Assembly: GCA_015657535.1 (NCBI GenBank)
Contig: JADHZB010001712.1
Location: 72,066-136,065, forward strand
Source of the DNA: Nephromyces sp. MM_2019
Lineage: Eukaryota; Apicomplexa; Aconoidasida; Nephromycida
Reading direction: 5' to 3'
Length of the DNA stretch: 64,000 bases
Below are positions 39,201 to 52,500 of the stretch, piece after piece (the stretch's first letter is position 1; each line of letters begins with the position of its first letter). A program made the translations under genes and the position numbers. The notes under the pieces were generated by a model. The model searched no databases. It had not been told where the DNA came from and was given only the letters and a program-made list of their open reading frames with translations.

Positions 39201-42200
39201 GTATAAAAAAAGTCCGCAGTGATGCTGTTAAAGTTAGAAAATATATTTGTATATTAAAAGATTTCCGTAATCAAATACAAAAAAAACAATTTTACATGCA
39301 ATACAGGGTCAAAGTGCTTACCTGCATGGCCATATAAGTCGCAGGAATACTAATTAAGCCTTTTTTTATGCTACATGAATTTATGGAGTAGTGATCCGAA
39401 CATCTGAAAAATTGTTCTCGGATGCATTTTATAAAGATTTAAAGCTAAAACTGATATATAAGCCACCTGATGCTTGAAGTGGCTCAAAAATTAGTTTATT
39501 CTCATAAAGTAATACTTTGCAACACAAAAACAAAAAAATGGTAGGCACCCAGCGATGCCCGCTCACCTTTTGGCCAAACAATTTCTCCAAAATTCGTTTC
39601 CCTCCGGTGAATCGCTAAGGACTATGTTATATAAATTAAGAGTAATTAGATCCTCCCTGAAATGCAAAAAATTTCGCAGCTTCTAGTTGAAGCGGTCATT
39701 GGTTATTCATATGAAACGACTTACCTAGATGTGTCTCTTTGCAGCAATTTTGTCTGACACTCATAAGCGCCGATGTCCGTCAAATAACGATAGATACCCC
39801 AACAATCTCTTTCGTTAAGGCCGCAAAAGTCCTTCGGTGCTTCTTCTGATTTATAAAATCTAACTCAAGTACTTCAAGAGCAAATATAGATCAGGTTTAC
39901 TTTAAACGGCCACAGAATTTATATTCAACAACATTCAAAAATCTTTGCCAGCAGTTATTTCGCAGAGTTAAATATTAATGCAGTGGAAAAACCAGGATGG
40001 CATAAGGGTCAAAGCGTAAAAAATAGGATCAACGTCTCAGATGAAATCTCAAGCTAAAATAAAATTATAAAAATCTAGGCGTTTAGGTTTTTATTATAGA
40101 AATTAAACTTTTCATATTGCTCTTAACAGCATCACTATTTGAAAAAGAAAGAAAAATGTTTAATTTTTTTCAAATCTTGACAGTATCCTCACTATGATCA
40201 GCTAAAGCAATAAAAACTTTTAAAAATAGCGCTAAGCGCTTACCGCCATTTAAAGCGTAGGCCTGCAAGCATTCCCGCAATATGCTTTTTATGCTCCTTC
40301 CTAAAAATAAATTAAAAGCGGTATTGCTAAAATACGCGCATCACTTTTTTACTTCTTCTATTACCTCTATTTCTGCATGAAATAAAACAAAAAGAAAGTT
40401 CAATTAGCAATTTTTCTGATACGAATTAATAATATATAGAAAATTGCATAAAACTGAATCAGTAGTACTAAGTTATTCTGATAATATATTAGTGATGGGT
40501 TCCACTCATGTGCACCAAAACAATTCATAGGTACACATTAAATATTTAGTTAATGTCATGCAGTACTTGCCAATCATCTCAACAATTAAGACGTGCTTCA
40601 GCCAAGGAGCTTGAATATATCCTAAGAGCAGTCCCATCCATCTCATTCTTAAGCCATTACTATGCCAAAAATTTGTAAAACTAATACTATCAAGCGTAGA
40701 ATTTCCAGATAAATTCTCTAGATTAGGGAGAATTCTGAAGAGGAATTGTGTAATAAAAAAAATTCATAAAATCAAACATTTGGCAGTATGTGTAGTATAA
40801 AAAAATAAAACAAACATGATTTTTCCAAAGATACGGGGGCAAAAATTTTAACAGCCACAAACGAGTAACCTATGCACTCAACGGCTTATACATTCAAAAG
40901 AGAAGGTTTTTGACTTCATTGTTTTAAAAAATTAGTTAAAAAACGCACTTCTGTTGGAATTCCGCTAATTTTGGGTTGCTTATAGATGACTTCTTTTCAT
41001 AGGGCCCTTCGCTAGATATATCATTGCTAATCTATAGTGGGAGATAAAGAGGAATCTAAAAATTATGGAAGGCATGAAAAATCTTAAAATAGGCAAATTG
41101 CATAGGGAAAAGCTTATAATGCCATACGCATAAAAGATTTCTTTAGCATAAAAACTTGTTTTAAAATGTTGCTAGAATATCCTAAAATGTCCTCTGGGGC
41201 AAAGCAGGCTATTTTTCAAGTGCTTTATGTTACATGTTTTGATCTAATTCACTTTTCAATCGAGTATTAGCAGGAGAAACAGCAGCTTAGCCTTGCCTAC
41301 GCTTTAAAATATATTTCTGTGTAAAAAGGTCAGATTATTTCTAAAAGTGACATGCAGCAGCATTAAAAAAAATTATTCAGAAAGGTCTATGCATTATATC
41401 ATCATCTTTTTCCTTCATATTTTCCTAATTCTAGCGTGTATTTTATAGGGAAAGCTTAAAAATTCGCTTGTAGAAATAAGGTCTGCTTCTTTTTTTACAA
41501 GCTCAATCTTTAGCGAAACGCCGTAATATGATTGATTTACATTAAAATTAATGTAAAGCAATGTACTAGTAGGTAACATAAATTTTGGTGCGACTTTTGA
41601 ATTTTCGCGTCAAACACGCCCCAAAAGCTTTTATCACTTTCAAACTACGCTTTAAAAGTGCTCTAAACTCTTTAGCGAGCCCGCAAGATTGCTTCCAACA
41701 AATTTAACCGTAAACTATGCTAAATCAGGGATAATTATCCAAGGATATCTTATTAAGGAGAATATAAATAGCAAAATTTACCTTATAAAGTATACTTTGC
41801 GCGCGCATATGCTGATATATCCTAAAAATTTTGAAGCTTTTACCAAGTCCCGTAGGTTGTAAAGCATTGTCAACCATGCGTAGTTCCTGGGTCAGAACAA
41901 AACAATCCAGAAGTACTTCATTTTGTTACTACTTAATTTTGGAAAGTTTCAGTCCATAATTTCGACTTACATGCTTCATGCGTAGCACCTTGCTGCTCGT
42001 GGCAGTAACCTCTTGCAATATAGTTGCAAGAAGCGGAAATACTACCACTGTAAATCCTTTATAGTTTATTGCTGCGAATACTCAAGTTTCAAAAAGTATA
42101 GAAGTGCAATAAATGTATTGATATGCACAGTAGCACTAGCAGTAAATTATGCAACGTAGCTTCAAAATAACTGTGCTCTAATTCTAAATTATTAGTTTGC

Positions 42201-44020
42201 AATATTCTTGGTTTCTGACAGTAATAATTTTTCTAGCAAAAAAATTGCAGCTTACCTGCAAACAAATTAACGCTTATTTCAGAATAAAAGGACCCACAGT
42301 TAAGCTCATCGGCTTCTGTGGTCGTGACAATTTCCCCGAATTTTTTTTTCATCCGTATTACGGCGTCATTGCACATTCTCTGCGCAAATAATTCCTGCTT
42401 GTACCGTCTGAATAATATTATTGAACCAGGAAATTTATTAAAACAAGGCATTACAAGAAAAAAAAAGTAGGATCTACCTAAGGCAAATAAATACTAGCAT
42501 AATTTCTTTGCAGCAATCCAAATGGAAAGCGAAAAAAAACCAAAACTGGATGAGCTGCCTCAACTTGTCGCTTTAAGCTAAATTAAGTACTGTGGCGCAA
42601 CTGCAATAAAGAGCGGAGCTAGGTGTAATTTTCGTAACTTTTTTTGAACCTGTGCGCTTGCTGTATGTTAGTATTTTCATCACCAAGCACTAGAATTCCA
42701 ACAAGGCTGATTAAAGGAGAAAAACTGGTGGTTGCTGAAAAAACCTGAAGAAAACCTAATCTTTTCATAAAAAATTTGAATTCCTCTAGTAAATTTTTTA
42801 CTTTTTATGATATTTCAAAAAAATTTCCTAAAGAAAGCAAATGCCAATATCATACCTTTGAATGCACTTAACACCAGAGAATCACAAATTAGAACTTTTC
42901 TCAGGATAGTTAATCAGGTAAATACAATAGATACAAACATTTATATGATTTTTATAGGCAATTGTATGAACTGCCTACTTTGTCATTTTCAAAGAATTTC
43001 AGAACAGAGAGGGGATGAGAACAGGAAATCGAAACATGATCATCCATATGGGGCTGTTCAGGGCACCTCTTTAGAAGCTCATGCAACCGAAGCTTCACTG
43101 CAGGAAAACTTTCTTTCGGTTGAAAAACCTCCCCAGTTTGGGTTTTATCAGACGGTGGCTCGTTTAGCTCAGGAGTTATATTCACTATTTTACAATTTCG
43201 ACCTGTCGAATAAGTAGGGTGTATAGCTTCCGCTACCTTTTCTCGTAGTCTAAAAAAAGTTTTGTACACTTGCTCTTCAATGACGCCGACAGCAAGCTCT
43301 GCAGCGAGCTGATAAAAAGTTTTAGCGATATCCAGGGTTTGGCAAGAATTTTTCAGCTCATCTTTGAAAAGATTGGCCTAAGATAAAAAATGGGGAGATA
43401 AAAAAGTTTTTCTCGGTAATTTTTTCAGGAGTTATTCAGAGACGCTTCACGTGTAAAGGTCTAATTCTAAAGTAAGCCTACTGCAGCAGCAAAAAAAGCC
43501 GACCTTGATATACTTATACATTTTCTTCTACTCGATATAATATCGCTATCAATCACCTTTAAGAGATCATCAGCTTGATCCACACGAGTATGGCTCATGA
43601 GACTTTTTTCAAGCTGCCAGTTAAACAAAGAAATAAATGAAGTCTCCTCGTCACGGTACTGCATGTCTCCTGATAAAATTGATTGCGTATTTAATGTACT
43701 CGAGGAACAATAGGGAATGTGGAATTTGTTATTGAATTCTTTGTATTGCAAATTTTCAAGCATGACTAAAAATTGTTCGGAACAGTAAATTTTCAATTTT
43801 TTGCTTTGATAAACAAACCTAAACTTTCTATATTTCTCAAAGCAGCTAAGAAATTTCCGTCACTTTTGCGGATCAGTGGCAGATTAACACTCCGTAGTAA
43901 AGAAGCAGGATTTATTCCATAAGGTATGTCTTGCAGTTCGAAATTTTCCCATATTTCTATTGACAAAAAAAAATTGAGATAATGCCAGAAAAACACGGCG
44001 GTGTGAAAACGTTGCCACAT
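33201..44020 (-). CDS. Very large unidentified protein, more than 30 short exons, about 1,470 codons
   Basis: Exons in order: 44020(or 43956)-43819, 43765-43557, 43377-42979, 42734-42650, 42577-42541, 42407-42256 (or from 42398), 42047-41971, 41886-41782, 41031-40945, 40715-40567, an 8-nt microexon near 40360, 40300-40244, 39863-39725, 39656-39567, 39403-39322, 39224-39129, 38882-38686, 38612-38496, 38391-38316, 38130-37960, 37849-37777, 37712 or 37651-37569, 37428-37312, 37196-37083, 36870-36730, 36589-36475, 36412-36280, 35851-35730, 35617-35462, 35292-35193, 34930-34824, 34506-34375, 33924-33774, 33622-33475, 33332-33201 (stop). From 39863 to the stop nearly every junction agrees in phase; the joins after 42979 and 37777 are unsettled. 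The product is Leu-rich and helical, like an alpha-solenoid. Residues such as CGRIDKEGNEAYQGAEVAER look conserved. Near the C terminus NNEEAEAILARMI resembles a PCI/winged-helix segment. I do not recognise the family. The ATG at 44,020 is a possible start; 5' exons may lie further up. Confidence 0.72.
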
Positions 44021-45021
44021 TCAAATTGAATGATATTTTATTTTTGAAAATAGTTAGACGCAGTTATAATCTGTGAAGAATAAATACTTGCATGCTTTTC
44101 CTAAAAAAATAATGCGGCACATTTAGATACCACAAGTAAGCAAAAGACACCGAGGAAGCCAAGTGCAAATGTGCCAATGCTTAAAGCTTATAAAAAAAAA
44201 GTACCAGATGAACAAAAAATTAACTCTAGCTTCTCGGTCATTTAGTAAGAAATTTTTTCTTTATCGTAACTAAATACGAGCTTCCCCCCCCATCTTGTAA
44301 AGACCCAGGTAAAAATGAAACAAATTTTATTACTCTTATTAGAAAGCTGCAGCCTTAGTGAGTTCTTTGAATTTCGCACAATTTGGGAAGTCCTCTGTAT
44401 TTCTCCTTTAATAGAGCACTGCATCGTAATTTTTTGCGGGCTCACCATTGGAAGAAGCAATAAAAAATGCTGCTATAATTCCAATATACTTCTTAGCAAA
44501 TGAAGAATTTAAAGCCAGCATTTCTTGTTAAGTTAAAAGGCTTTTCAAATACTTAAAAAAACAACTGCTTATCATAACACGATTTTCCTAAGTACAAGAA
44601 ATTTTAGAATAACAAAATTTTTCCGCAGCAGCCTTTGTTAGCTTTGCATAATTTTATTTTGCCTAAGCAGCTTCATGTATAGCCCCAGTTACTTCTCAAA
44701 TTTTTAACAGGATTATTATTGGCGAAGCTAGTTGGTTAAAACTTATTGAGGTAGCTTCTAAAGCAATTCGAATCTAAAAATACTTATTACTATATATACT
44801 GAAAAAGAGTCATCCTACTCCTGCAAGAAAGAAAATTAAAAAGTCCAGGAACACCGTTGAACTGATATAGTATAGTAACTGCATGTCCATGTATAATTCA
44901 ATTACCCTACATTTGTGGCAGCACAAGTGGAATATACTATTGGATTCCAAGCACATATAAAACATTGCAATGATAGTATACGCGGATAAGCAAAACAACA
45001 AGCCGATTTAAGCGCATATAC

Positions 45022-47108
45022 CCGGTGTATTTGGGGGGGAATCGCAGTGTAGCCACTTTTACATGATGTAGGAAGCCTATTGTTGCTATCCATGAAATGC
45101 TGAGACTTTATGGAATTGAAGCGATTTGGTTGATAGGAGGAACCCAGATTTTTTGCCTCACCAGATATTAAACTATTTTTAGAACTTTTCTGCAAAGCAA
45201 TTAATTGTCAAAAATAGTGGCTCAGCAGTAAACAGTTTTTCCCAGCCAGGGTAAACGGGAGGGGTTCGAATTCGAAAAAAGCTTTCTGAAATTGAGGTTA
45301 ATACTTCGGTATACGCAGAAACAGTAAACGGCGCAAAAACATGGTTTTTTATTGTATTAATTCCCCTGATACGTTCCAGTATTTTGCAAACGGAGAAATT
45401 AAAAAGAACTTTTAAGATAGGTAATTATTGGCATCACGAACCTTTGAAATCTTTAAGTTCTTTCCCAAATTTCCTATAATTACTGGCTTAATATTCACTG
45501 AAATTTCCCCTGAGAAAAACGGATTTTAAGGTTATTAGCATAGTTTAAAAGCAGAAGCAGTTATGCAAAAATAGGCTATTTATTATTTTTTCCTGCCATT
45601 CAGCAACTAAGCAAGTTTTTTTCAGCTGCTTCGAAAAAACAACGCGACTAGTTATCCTTACTGAGTTAAGACAGTATTTTGCAAAGTTAATCGTAGCCTA
45701 GATATGAGGAATTGCCACCTTTTTATTGAAAATTTTATTTTGTAAAAACGAAATAATTCCGTGAGGACATCGCTTGGTAGTAAGTATTAAGAATTTTAGT
45801 ATTTGGCAAATAAGTGGTAGACACCTTGGTGAGCCACCATCAGCAAGATATTAGAAATTCCGTGAGCTCACCAACGCATTGCCCGTGTATATTACTGAGG
45901 GGTAATAACTCCTTTTCAACAAAATTATTAATATTTTCGTAATCTTTTCCAAGAAGGAGATGTACAGAAGCAACAGCATCCTCGAGACTCTCCGCCTATA
46001 GCAAAAATTCTACGTACTAGAAGCTAAAAGTTGCCATTGCAAATTAGTAGGATATATGAGCGTTTCTCTATAGGAAAAAACACTAGAGTACGAAGCTCCA
46101 GTATTTGAATAAAAAATTCATGTTAAACAGGAATCTTTCAAACTTGTGGAAAACAGCCTGCTTCGAAATATAGTGAACGATAGAATGCAGTGGGATGTGC
46201 TTTTGAGGAGTTCTATCCGTGCAAGAACATGCCAAGCTTGAAACGGAGCAGCATAAAGCTTCTTTGGCTAGTTTCTACGGCATAAAATAAAGGTTTAGTA
46301 ATTACCCAAACTGGGAGAATAGTTAGGACCATAGTATCCTTCTTTTTTGACAACTCTGAGGTCGCGTTGCTTATGGGTAAATACAGGCTCGTGTGACAGG
46401 TTAAAAGTAGCTGGAAGAATTCAACATAGCGAGAAAAGTATATATATTAATGCTTGTAACACTGATGCACCACTGGAACAGAGAATTTACAATGCTAGAA
46501 TACAGGGAAACTCTTTGCAAGGCTTAAAATAATGCGCTTTGCGAACAGGGTAAATGAAATTGAAAACTTACATCCTTAGCTTCCTCAGATTCCAAGACAT
46601 GGACAATCGAATAGCGAGCCCTCACCTTCAAGGCATCAAAAGGCTCCTCTAGTTCGTAAGTAGCCACGAGGCATAGTTTCTGAGCGTATTATATTGAATA
46701 TATTTCGTACTGGATTTATTTCTTTATTTAATTGAGGAAAAACACCGAAAAGTAAATAAAAAAAGGGCTGGAACGATTGTGAAGTAAGTCTAGTATCCGG
46801 CTATAGTATTATGGCTTTTAATATATTATGCTTAAGCGGTTGCTGAAGGCGCTGCCCATTGAAAACTGAAGAGCAGCGATCGTGACTATGCAAACAATTC
46901 CTTCGTTCAAACGTATATACCTCTAGGGATAATAGTCTACTTAGCAATAAACGACATTGCTGCTACCTGAAGAGTTTCATCATCTTGTGCATAGTTGTGT
47001 AAGAGCATTGAAGTGGCAGATATCCGAAGGGCATTTGCCCCTTTAATAGTTTGAGCAGCAGCTTGATTTTCCATGATATGATCAAAGCCACTGTGAGGCT
47101 CAATTTTC
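45022..47108 (-). CDS. Unidentified coding exons, possibly the 5' part of the large gene to the left
   Basis: Exons with good splice sites, in order, are 47108-46967, 46679-46572, 45995-45872, 45497-45442, an open stretch within about 45373-45240, and 45189-45022. The first four join in phase. The translation is helical and acidic at first (AQDDETLQ, then KLCLVATYELEEPFDALKVR, then ASVHLLLGKDYENINNF). It then has TPPVYPGWEKLF and ends in a Ser/Asn/Lys-rich probable linker. A 25-nt candidate exon upstream (about 47139-47163) would also fit. No start codon is evident. The last exon ends in phase 0, whereas the next exon at 43956 needs one leftover base, so either an exon between them is missing or the 44,020 ATG starts a second gene. 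Function unknown; an intronless stretch at about 44,300-44,440 (C-S-I-K-G-E onward) may be one more exon. Confidence 0.55.
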
Positions 47109-47163
47109 CTTAATACTGAAATAGATAGCACCTGATTGTTTTTACAAAGCTTTTCCTGCGATT

Positions 47164-49533
47164 GGGTAAGTGAAGTAGTGCGTCGTTTAACTTGCCAACT
47201 AGACAGTATATTTTCCGTGCAAGCAACTTACCGGTTTACGCAAGAGGTGGAGGGAATAATAGCAATTCAACCTTATGATTGGCCATACTCAGAAACCTCT
47301 CGATTTTTTGTTGCATACATAGGTTCACGTAAAATATAGTTAGCATCACAAAAAACTTACCACAATTAGCGCTTCACGGTAGCCCTTAGCTCTAAGTGAA
47401 CTGATTTAATAAGAAATTCCTGTACTTTTACCATAAAAAGCGGTGTAATTTTCTCTAGTTTCGATGTTGCAATGCACAAGCTTTAAAGTTTTTATGGAGG
47501 GCGGGAATTTAATTTAGTATGATGGGTATTCCCTGTATAGAGGAGGCGAAAAATGCGTTGGGCGCTTTCCCCTATCCGCAAGCAGAGTAACATGAGAGCA
47601 TTACGATGACGCCTCTACCTCCGTAGGCTGAGTTGCACTTGCAGCTTATGTAATGTTGTAGCAAGGCTTACAGCTGAGATAGCTGAAGCGTAAGCTAGCG
47701 GATACAGATTTTGTGGCCTGCTATCAACCATTACCTAATGCATTTGTTGATCGTTATTAATAAAGAAATTTGTATAAACCAAACATCTTTCGAAAAATAA
47801 TCATTCCAGCATAGCACAATGTGCACATAGTGCCATGGAACGTCCAATTACTCGTTTCGTCAGAAGAGATCCTTATCTAAAATGGAGTGCCTAGAGGGGT
47901 AACATCCCCAAGAACCTCGCGAGATGCTGCTTTCCCTGTTGTCTGAACTGTCAATTAGGACGTGCTCCTTTCAAGTCACACCGTTGCCGGTGATGCATAG
48001 TCGCCTTTTCGTCACTTCTGGGATAAAACAACCTCCAGCGGTGTGCAGGCACAAAGATAGCGGAAACACCAGTATAAAAGTGTCAAATTCCTCAAAGAGG
48101 ACAGGCCCGCCTTCTACTATATATCCCCTTAAACTTGTGCACCGCGCGGTATCCCCGGGGCAGGCTGGACATTTACCCTCGATACTGTTACACCGCGCTT
48201 GCTGAAATTTACCGGTAAAGACGAGTATACTGCAAGGCTATATTGCACGTAACAAGCGCGGTCTACACTTCACAGGCGTGGCCTACACTTGAATGCTAGC
48301 GCTAGAAAGAAGGGTGCTTTCCTTCACGTTACTCGTTACCTTCAGCAAAACATTTTTATAAGACGCGACGCAATAAAACGTAATTCATGCACGGGATAAA
48401 TTTTCTCTTTATAAAGACTGAACAATTAGGGCCCACCGAAAAGGCAATTAGTCAACCAATATCGTAGCAAAAGCACGTTGCTCAGTATGGGGATTTAGTT
48501 TCTAGCAGTATAAAAGCGGTTCCTAATGGTGGAGGGCTATTACTCGCGACGCTAGCAAAACTAACATTTAGGTAAACAGTAGCTTAAAAAATAAAACCCT
48601 GTCAATGCGCTTTCATAAATTATCTATCTACCGTGAGCATAGCTGCCACGTTACTAATTAATGATCTGGAGGCATCTATTATGCTTGGGTCACAATTATG
48701 GATGTTTACTATCATATCAAGCTCAGAATACAAACATCCCCGACTCTATAATGCCTTCACTGTAGTACAGACTGAATCACATAATTCATCTCTTAACACC
48801 TCAACCAGCTGTGCGTAGAAACGAATATTTGTGATTTCTTTTTCAGGAAGGAAATCGCTGGTACCTTAATGACGTAAAACAGTTCTTTCTCAAAGTTGAG
48901 CTTATGGCTGCGCTTGCAGAGCAAAGAGTCTTAAAGGATTTTCCAGTTTTTTATTTTAAAAAAATTAAAGCCCCTTTTAGTCACGCTCAAATCCACATTT
49001 TGGTCAGCCCTTGAAAAGAGGCTGCTACATTAGAAATGATGAACTTGAACCAAATACAAATAACAGTTGATGAAGCTTAATAGAAAGAGCATCCGGCCAG
49101 AGAAATGTTGTCCATCGTTACTAAGGTGCTCTTTACTTGGTTAAAGACAAATTCAATAGCACGAATTGCATAGAATTCTGATCCTTGCAAATATACGGCG
49201 ATCTCTTGAACTTAAAAAAAAAAACCGCAAGGATTTCTAAAAGCCTCGGCTAAAAGTCAGTGGAAATTTTAGACGCATCGTGTATGTAGATAAATAGAAA
49301 TTCGCATAGGTACAGGAAGGTACCCGAGTAGAGCATATATTACCTTTGCAGCCTTATGCACAGCTGTAAATTGGCGACAGGTTCTAAACAAATGCAAGAG
49401 CACCTTACGCAAATACGATAATAACATGGCAGCAGACTAAAATATTAAATTCTCAGAAACTTGAAGGAGAACCAAGTATTACAGACTTCATAGATAGAAC
49501 TAGATAACTGCAAACGTATTATAACGGTGAAAA
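47164..49533. other. Spacer between - strand genes, no gene recognised
   Basis: I see no exon with linked phase here. It may hold 5' exons or promoter sequence of the unidentified - strand gene to the left and the 3' flank of clpP to the right. The stretch 47,900-48,300 is somewhat richer in G+C, and its + strand open frame of 93 codons (47,924-48,205) has no recognisable feature. Confidence 0.4.
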
Positions 49534-52500
49534 CTACACCATAGTGGGCATGGAGCCTATTCGTAATTGGCTGGAAAGTTTCGTCTCCAGGACTTCGTCA
49601 ATTAAACCGTATTCTTTTGCCTCATAAGGCGTCATAAAGAAGTTTCGGTCGGTGTCAGTTTCAATTTTCAATTCTGGTTGGCCGGTAAAATATGCTAAAT
49701 AGGTGTTTAATACTTGGCGCGTATACAATAACTCCTTCGCTTGAATCTCAATATCAGAGGCTTGTCCATGAGCACCTCCTGTAATAGATATAACAGTCGA
49801 CAGCACAAAAAAAAATTTAATCGAAAAGCAACTACGAATATTGCCAGTCCATACATGAAAAAATTGAAAACTCGGCAGCATTGATGAGAAAACACTAAAC
49901 CAAACGTAGCATAGAAATTATCACTTTTATTTAAACGGCACACTAGCAGGATAAATTAATAATTCTGTTAATAGATACTTAAAAAAATTTGGCACGACCT
50001 AGTACCACGGAACTACAAAAATATATAGATTAATGATATGGTTTATATGCTATTACCATGAAAGCAGACCGTAATAAGTTATTTCCACAAAAGTAACCAT
50101 GAAGCTAAGCAACAATACCCAGATGTTAGTACTAGATGAATAATAAAACTGTGTTCCATTATCCTCCAGATTATTAATTCGACACTACATTCTTATTAGT
50201 AACAGGTAACATGTTATTATACGGTCAAGATGAGCTGTAAACCCTACTGTACTCATCAGCTGAGAAAATTTATGTTGGCAGAATGGTGAAGATTACGCAT
50301 ACAGTACAAAAACTAAGAGGGGCTAACTCGAAGATTATTTTCTACTTTTAAGAAATTTAATTTCCACTCTCCAGGGAGGAAGGTGGGAGGGAGAAAAAAT
50401 CGGCTTAAAACAGTTAATCTGTCCAGATGGTGCCCTCAACCAGAAAAAACTTGAATTAAATAATTATTCGAGACCTGTTGAAGTAAGGCCAAAAAATTTC
50501 GAATACTCCAGATAATATTCTATCCCACATATATACTGCACGACCACTGGACCTTGCACAGGAATCATGCAAAAAATAGGCAGGAATAAGGTTGTTAGAC
50601 AAGTACGTGGAGTAGGAGTGTCTTATGACTTGATGGAAAAAAAACTTGAATGAGTGATAGAAAATGTAAGCTTAGCCTTGAATATGTGTCCTGCAAACAT
50701 ATCCTTGCATAAGCATTTAAAGCGGCAGGGCAACTAAGGATAATTCCACTACAGTACGTGGGACATAGAATACGCTACCAAAAAAAAGATGATGAATATA
50801 CCCAACTTTTAAAATATGCATACCGAAAACAAAGAATTCACTAGGCTTAGTTGCGTTTCTTGGGCGAAGCAGAATTTTTTGCGCGACTTTTAACATGAAA
50901 GCTGGTACCACTTAACACTTTCCAACATCCCAAATGGGGAGCTTAGTGTGAAGCAATACAAAAAAAGATTGCTACCACATAAATTTGCTGCTGTGCACGA
51001 AGAGGAAGCAATTTAGTTCGATAGGCACTTCTACGAAACAGAAAAGTCACAGGGCCCCCTTATCAAAGAGCCACACTATAAAAACTGGCCTAAAAAAGCC
51101 AATAAGCCTCGATAGTATAAAATAGTTGCTTCTACACTACAGAACTAGTTTCACAGTACCCAAGGGCTGATGAAGCATTAATTTAGAATTCGGCAGGGCC
51201 TTTCGCTTTCCTTTCGTCCCAGCAGCCAGCAAAAAAGCTCCCATAGAGCAGGCAGAACCAAAACATATCGTTTCCACATCGCATGGTACAACCTGCATAG
51301 CGTCAAAGATTGCCAATCCTAAAGACGAAAATAGATGGCACTATATCAGCTCTATACCATATAAGGGAATGCATAGGAGCGGAGAATAGGATACTTATCA
51401 TTGGGTAATTTTTTCTCTATGTTCAAGGAATCAGTAAACTTGTTTGTATGAACTCGGAAGCCCATATCTGACTGGTGTTCACATATACGTACTAATCACT
51501 CGAAAAAACAGAAAAGTAAATATTTACATAAATAAATTAACCCAAAAAAAAGGGATCATCAGTATTTAATTTTAAGATCCCAAAAAGTTTATTAGCAATA
51601 CGAAGGAAATTAACCAGTATTCATGGTATTCACAACACATGAGGGATATGATATAATAGATGAAAAAAAAGCAAACGCTGCCACATTTGACCATTTTTAT
51701 ATCTCCAAAATAAATTTAGCCCTCATAATCCGCAAGAGCAGAGAATTTTTTACCCTTACATTCAGCAAAAGCGCAACTAATTAAATTTAATCCATCAGAC
51801 AATTGACAATGAATGTCCCATGCAGGCAACTACATTTATGTATTCGAAAAAAAAAGAAGCGCTCATGTCATGATATGCCCAACTAGCTTGTCGGCATAAA
51901 TTATATTGAATTATGGACCCTATGAAATTAAATGAACTATAACTGCCACTTCGCTATTACCGGCTGTCACGCTTCCTCCTGGGGAGTTAATGTACAATTT
52001 AATATCTTTTGTGCTATCCTCAGCGGAGAGAAATAAAAATTGAGCGACTATGGCATTAGCTACTTCATCTGTCACTTGGTTTCCTAACAGAATAATTCGG
52101 TCTCGAAGCAACCGGCCTATGATATCATTGCTGCCGTCTCCAACCGTAGGCATTGTAACCTAAGCAAAGGCATGAAGCAGCATCTAGACGACAAGAACGA
52201 CAAGCCCTGATTCCGGAAAAGTAACATGGGCGTGAAAAAAATATAGGTGGAAGTCCATGACCTTATGCTAGACATCAGAGCTAAAAAATATTTCGTGGTA
52301 GTAATATAAAACGCTTTAAAATGCAGTGTACCTTAGAAAAAAATACTCCAATATTAATAAATCGAAAAAACTGAAAAATCTATAGCGAAAAACGAAGCAC
52401 TAGTGCAAAAACAAAAATATCACCCACTATCAAGACATGAATAGGAAAGCCATCCCAAAATTAATTCAAAACAGAATTAGCAGCAAGAAATCTTAATCAA

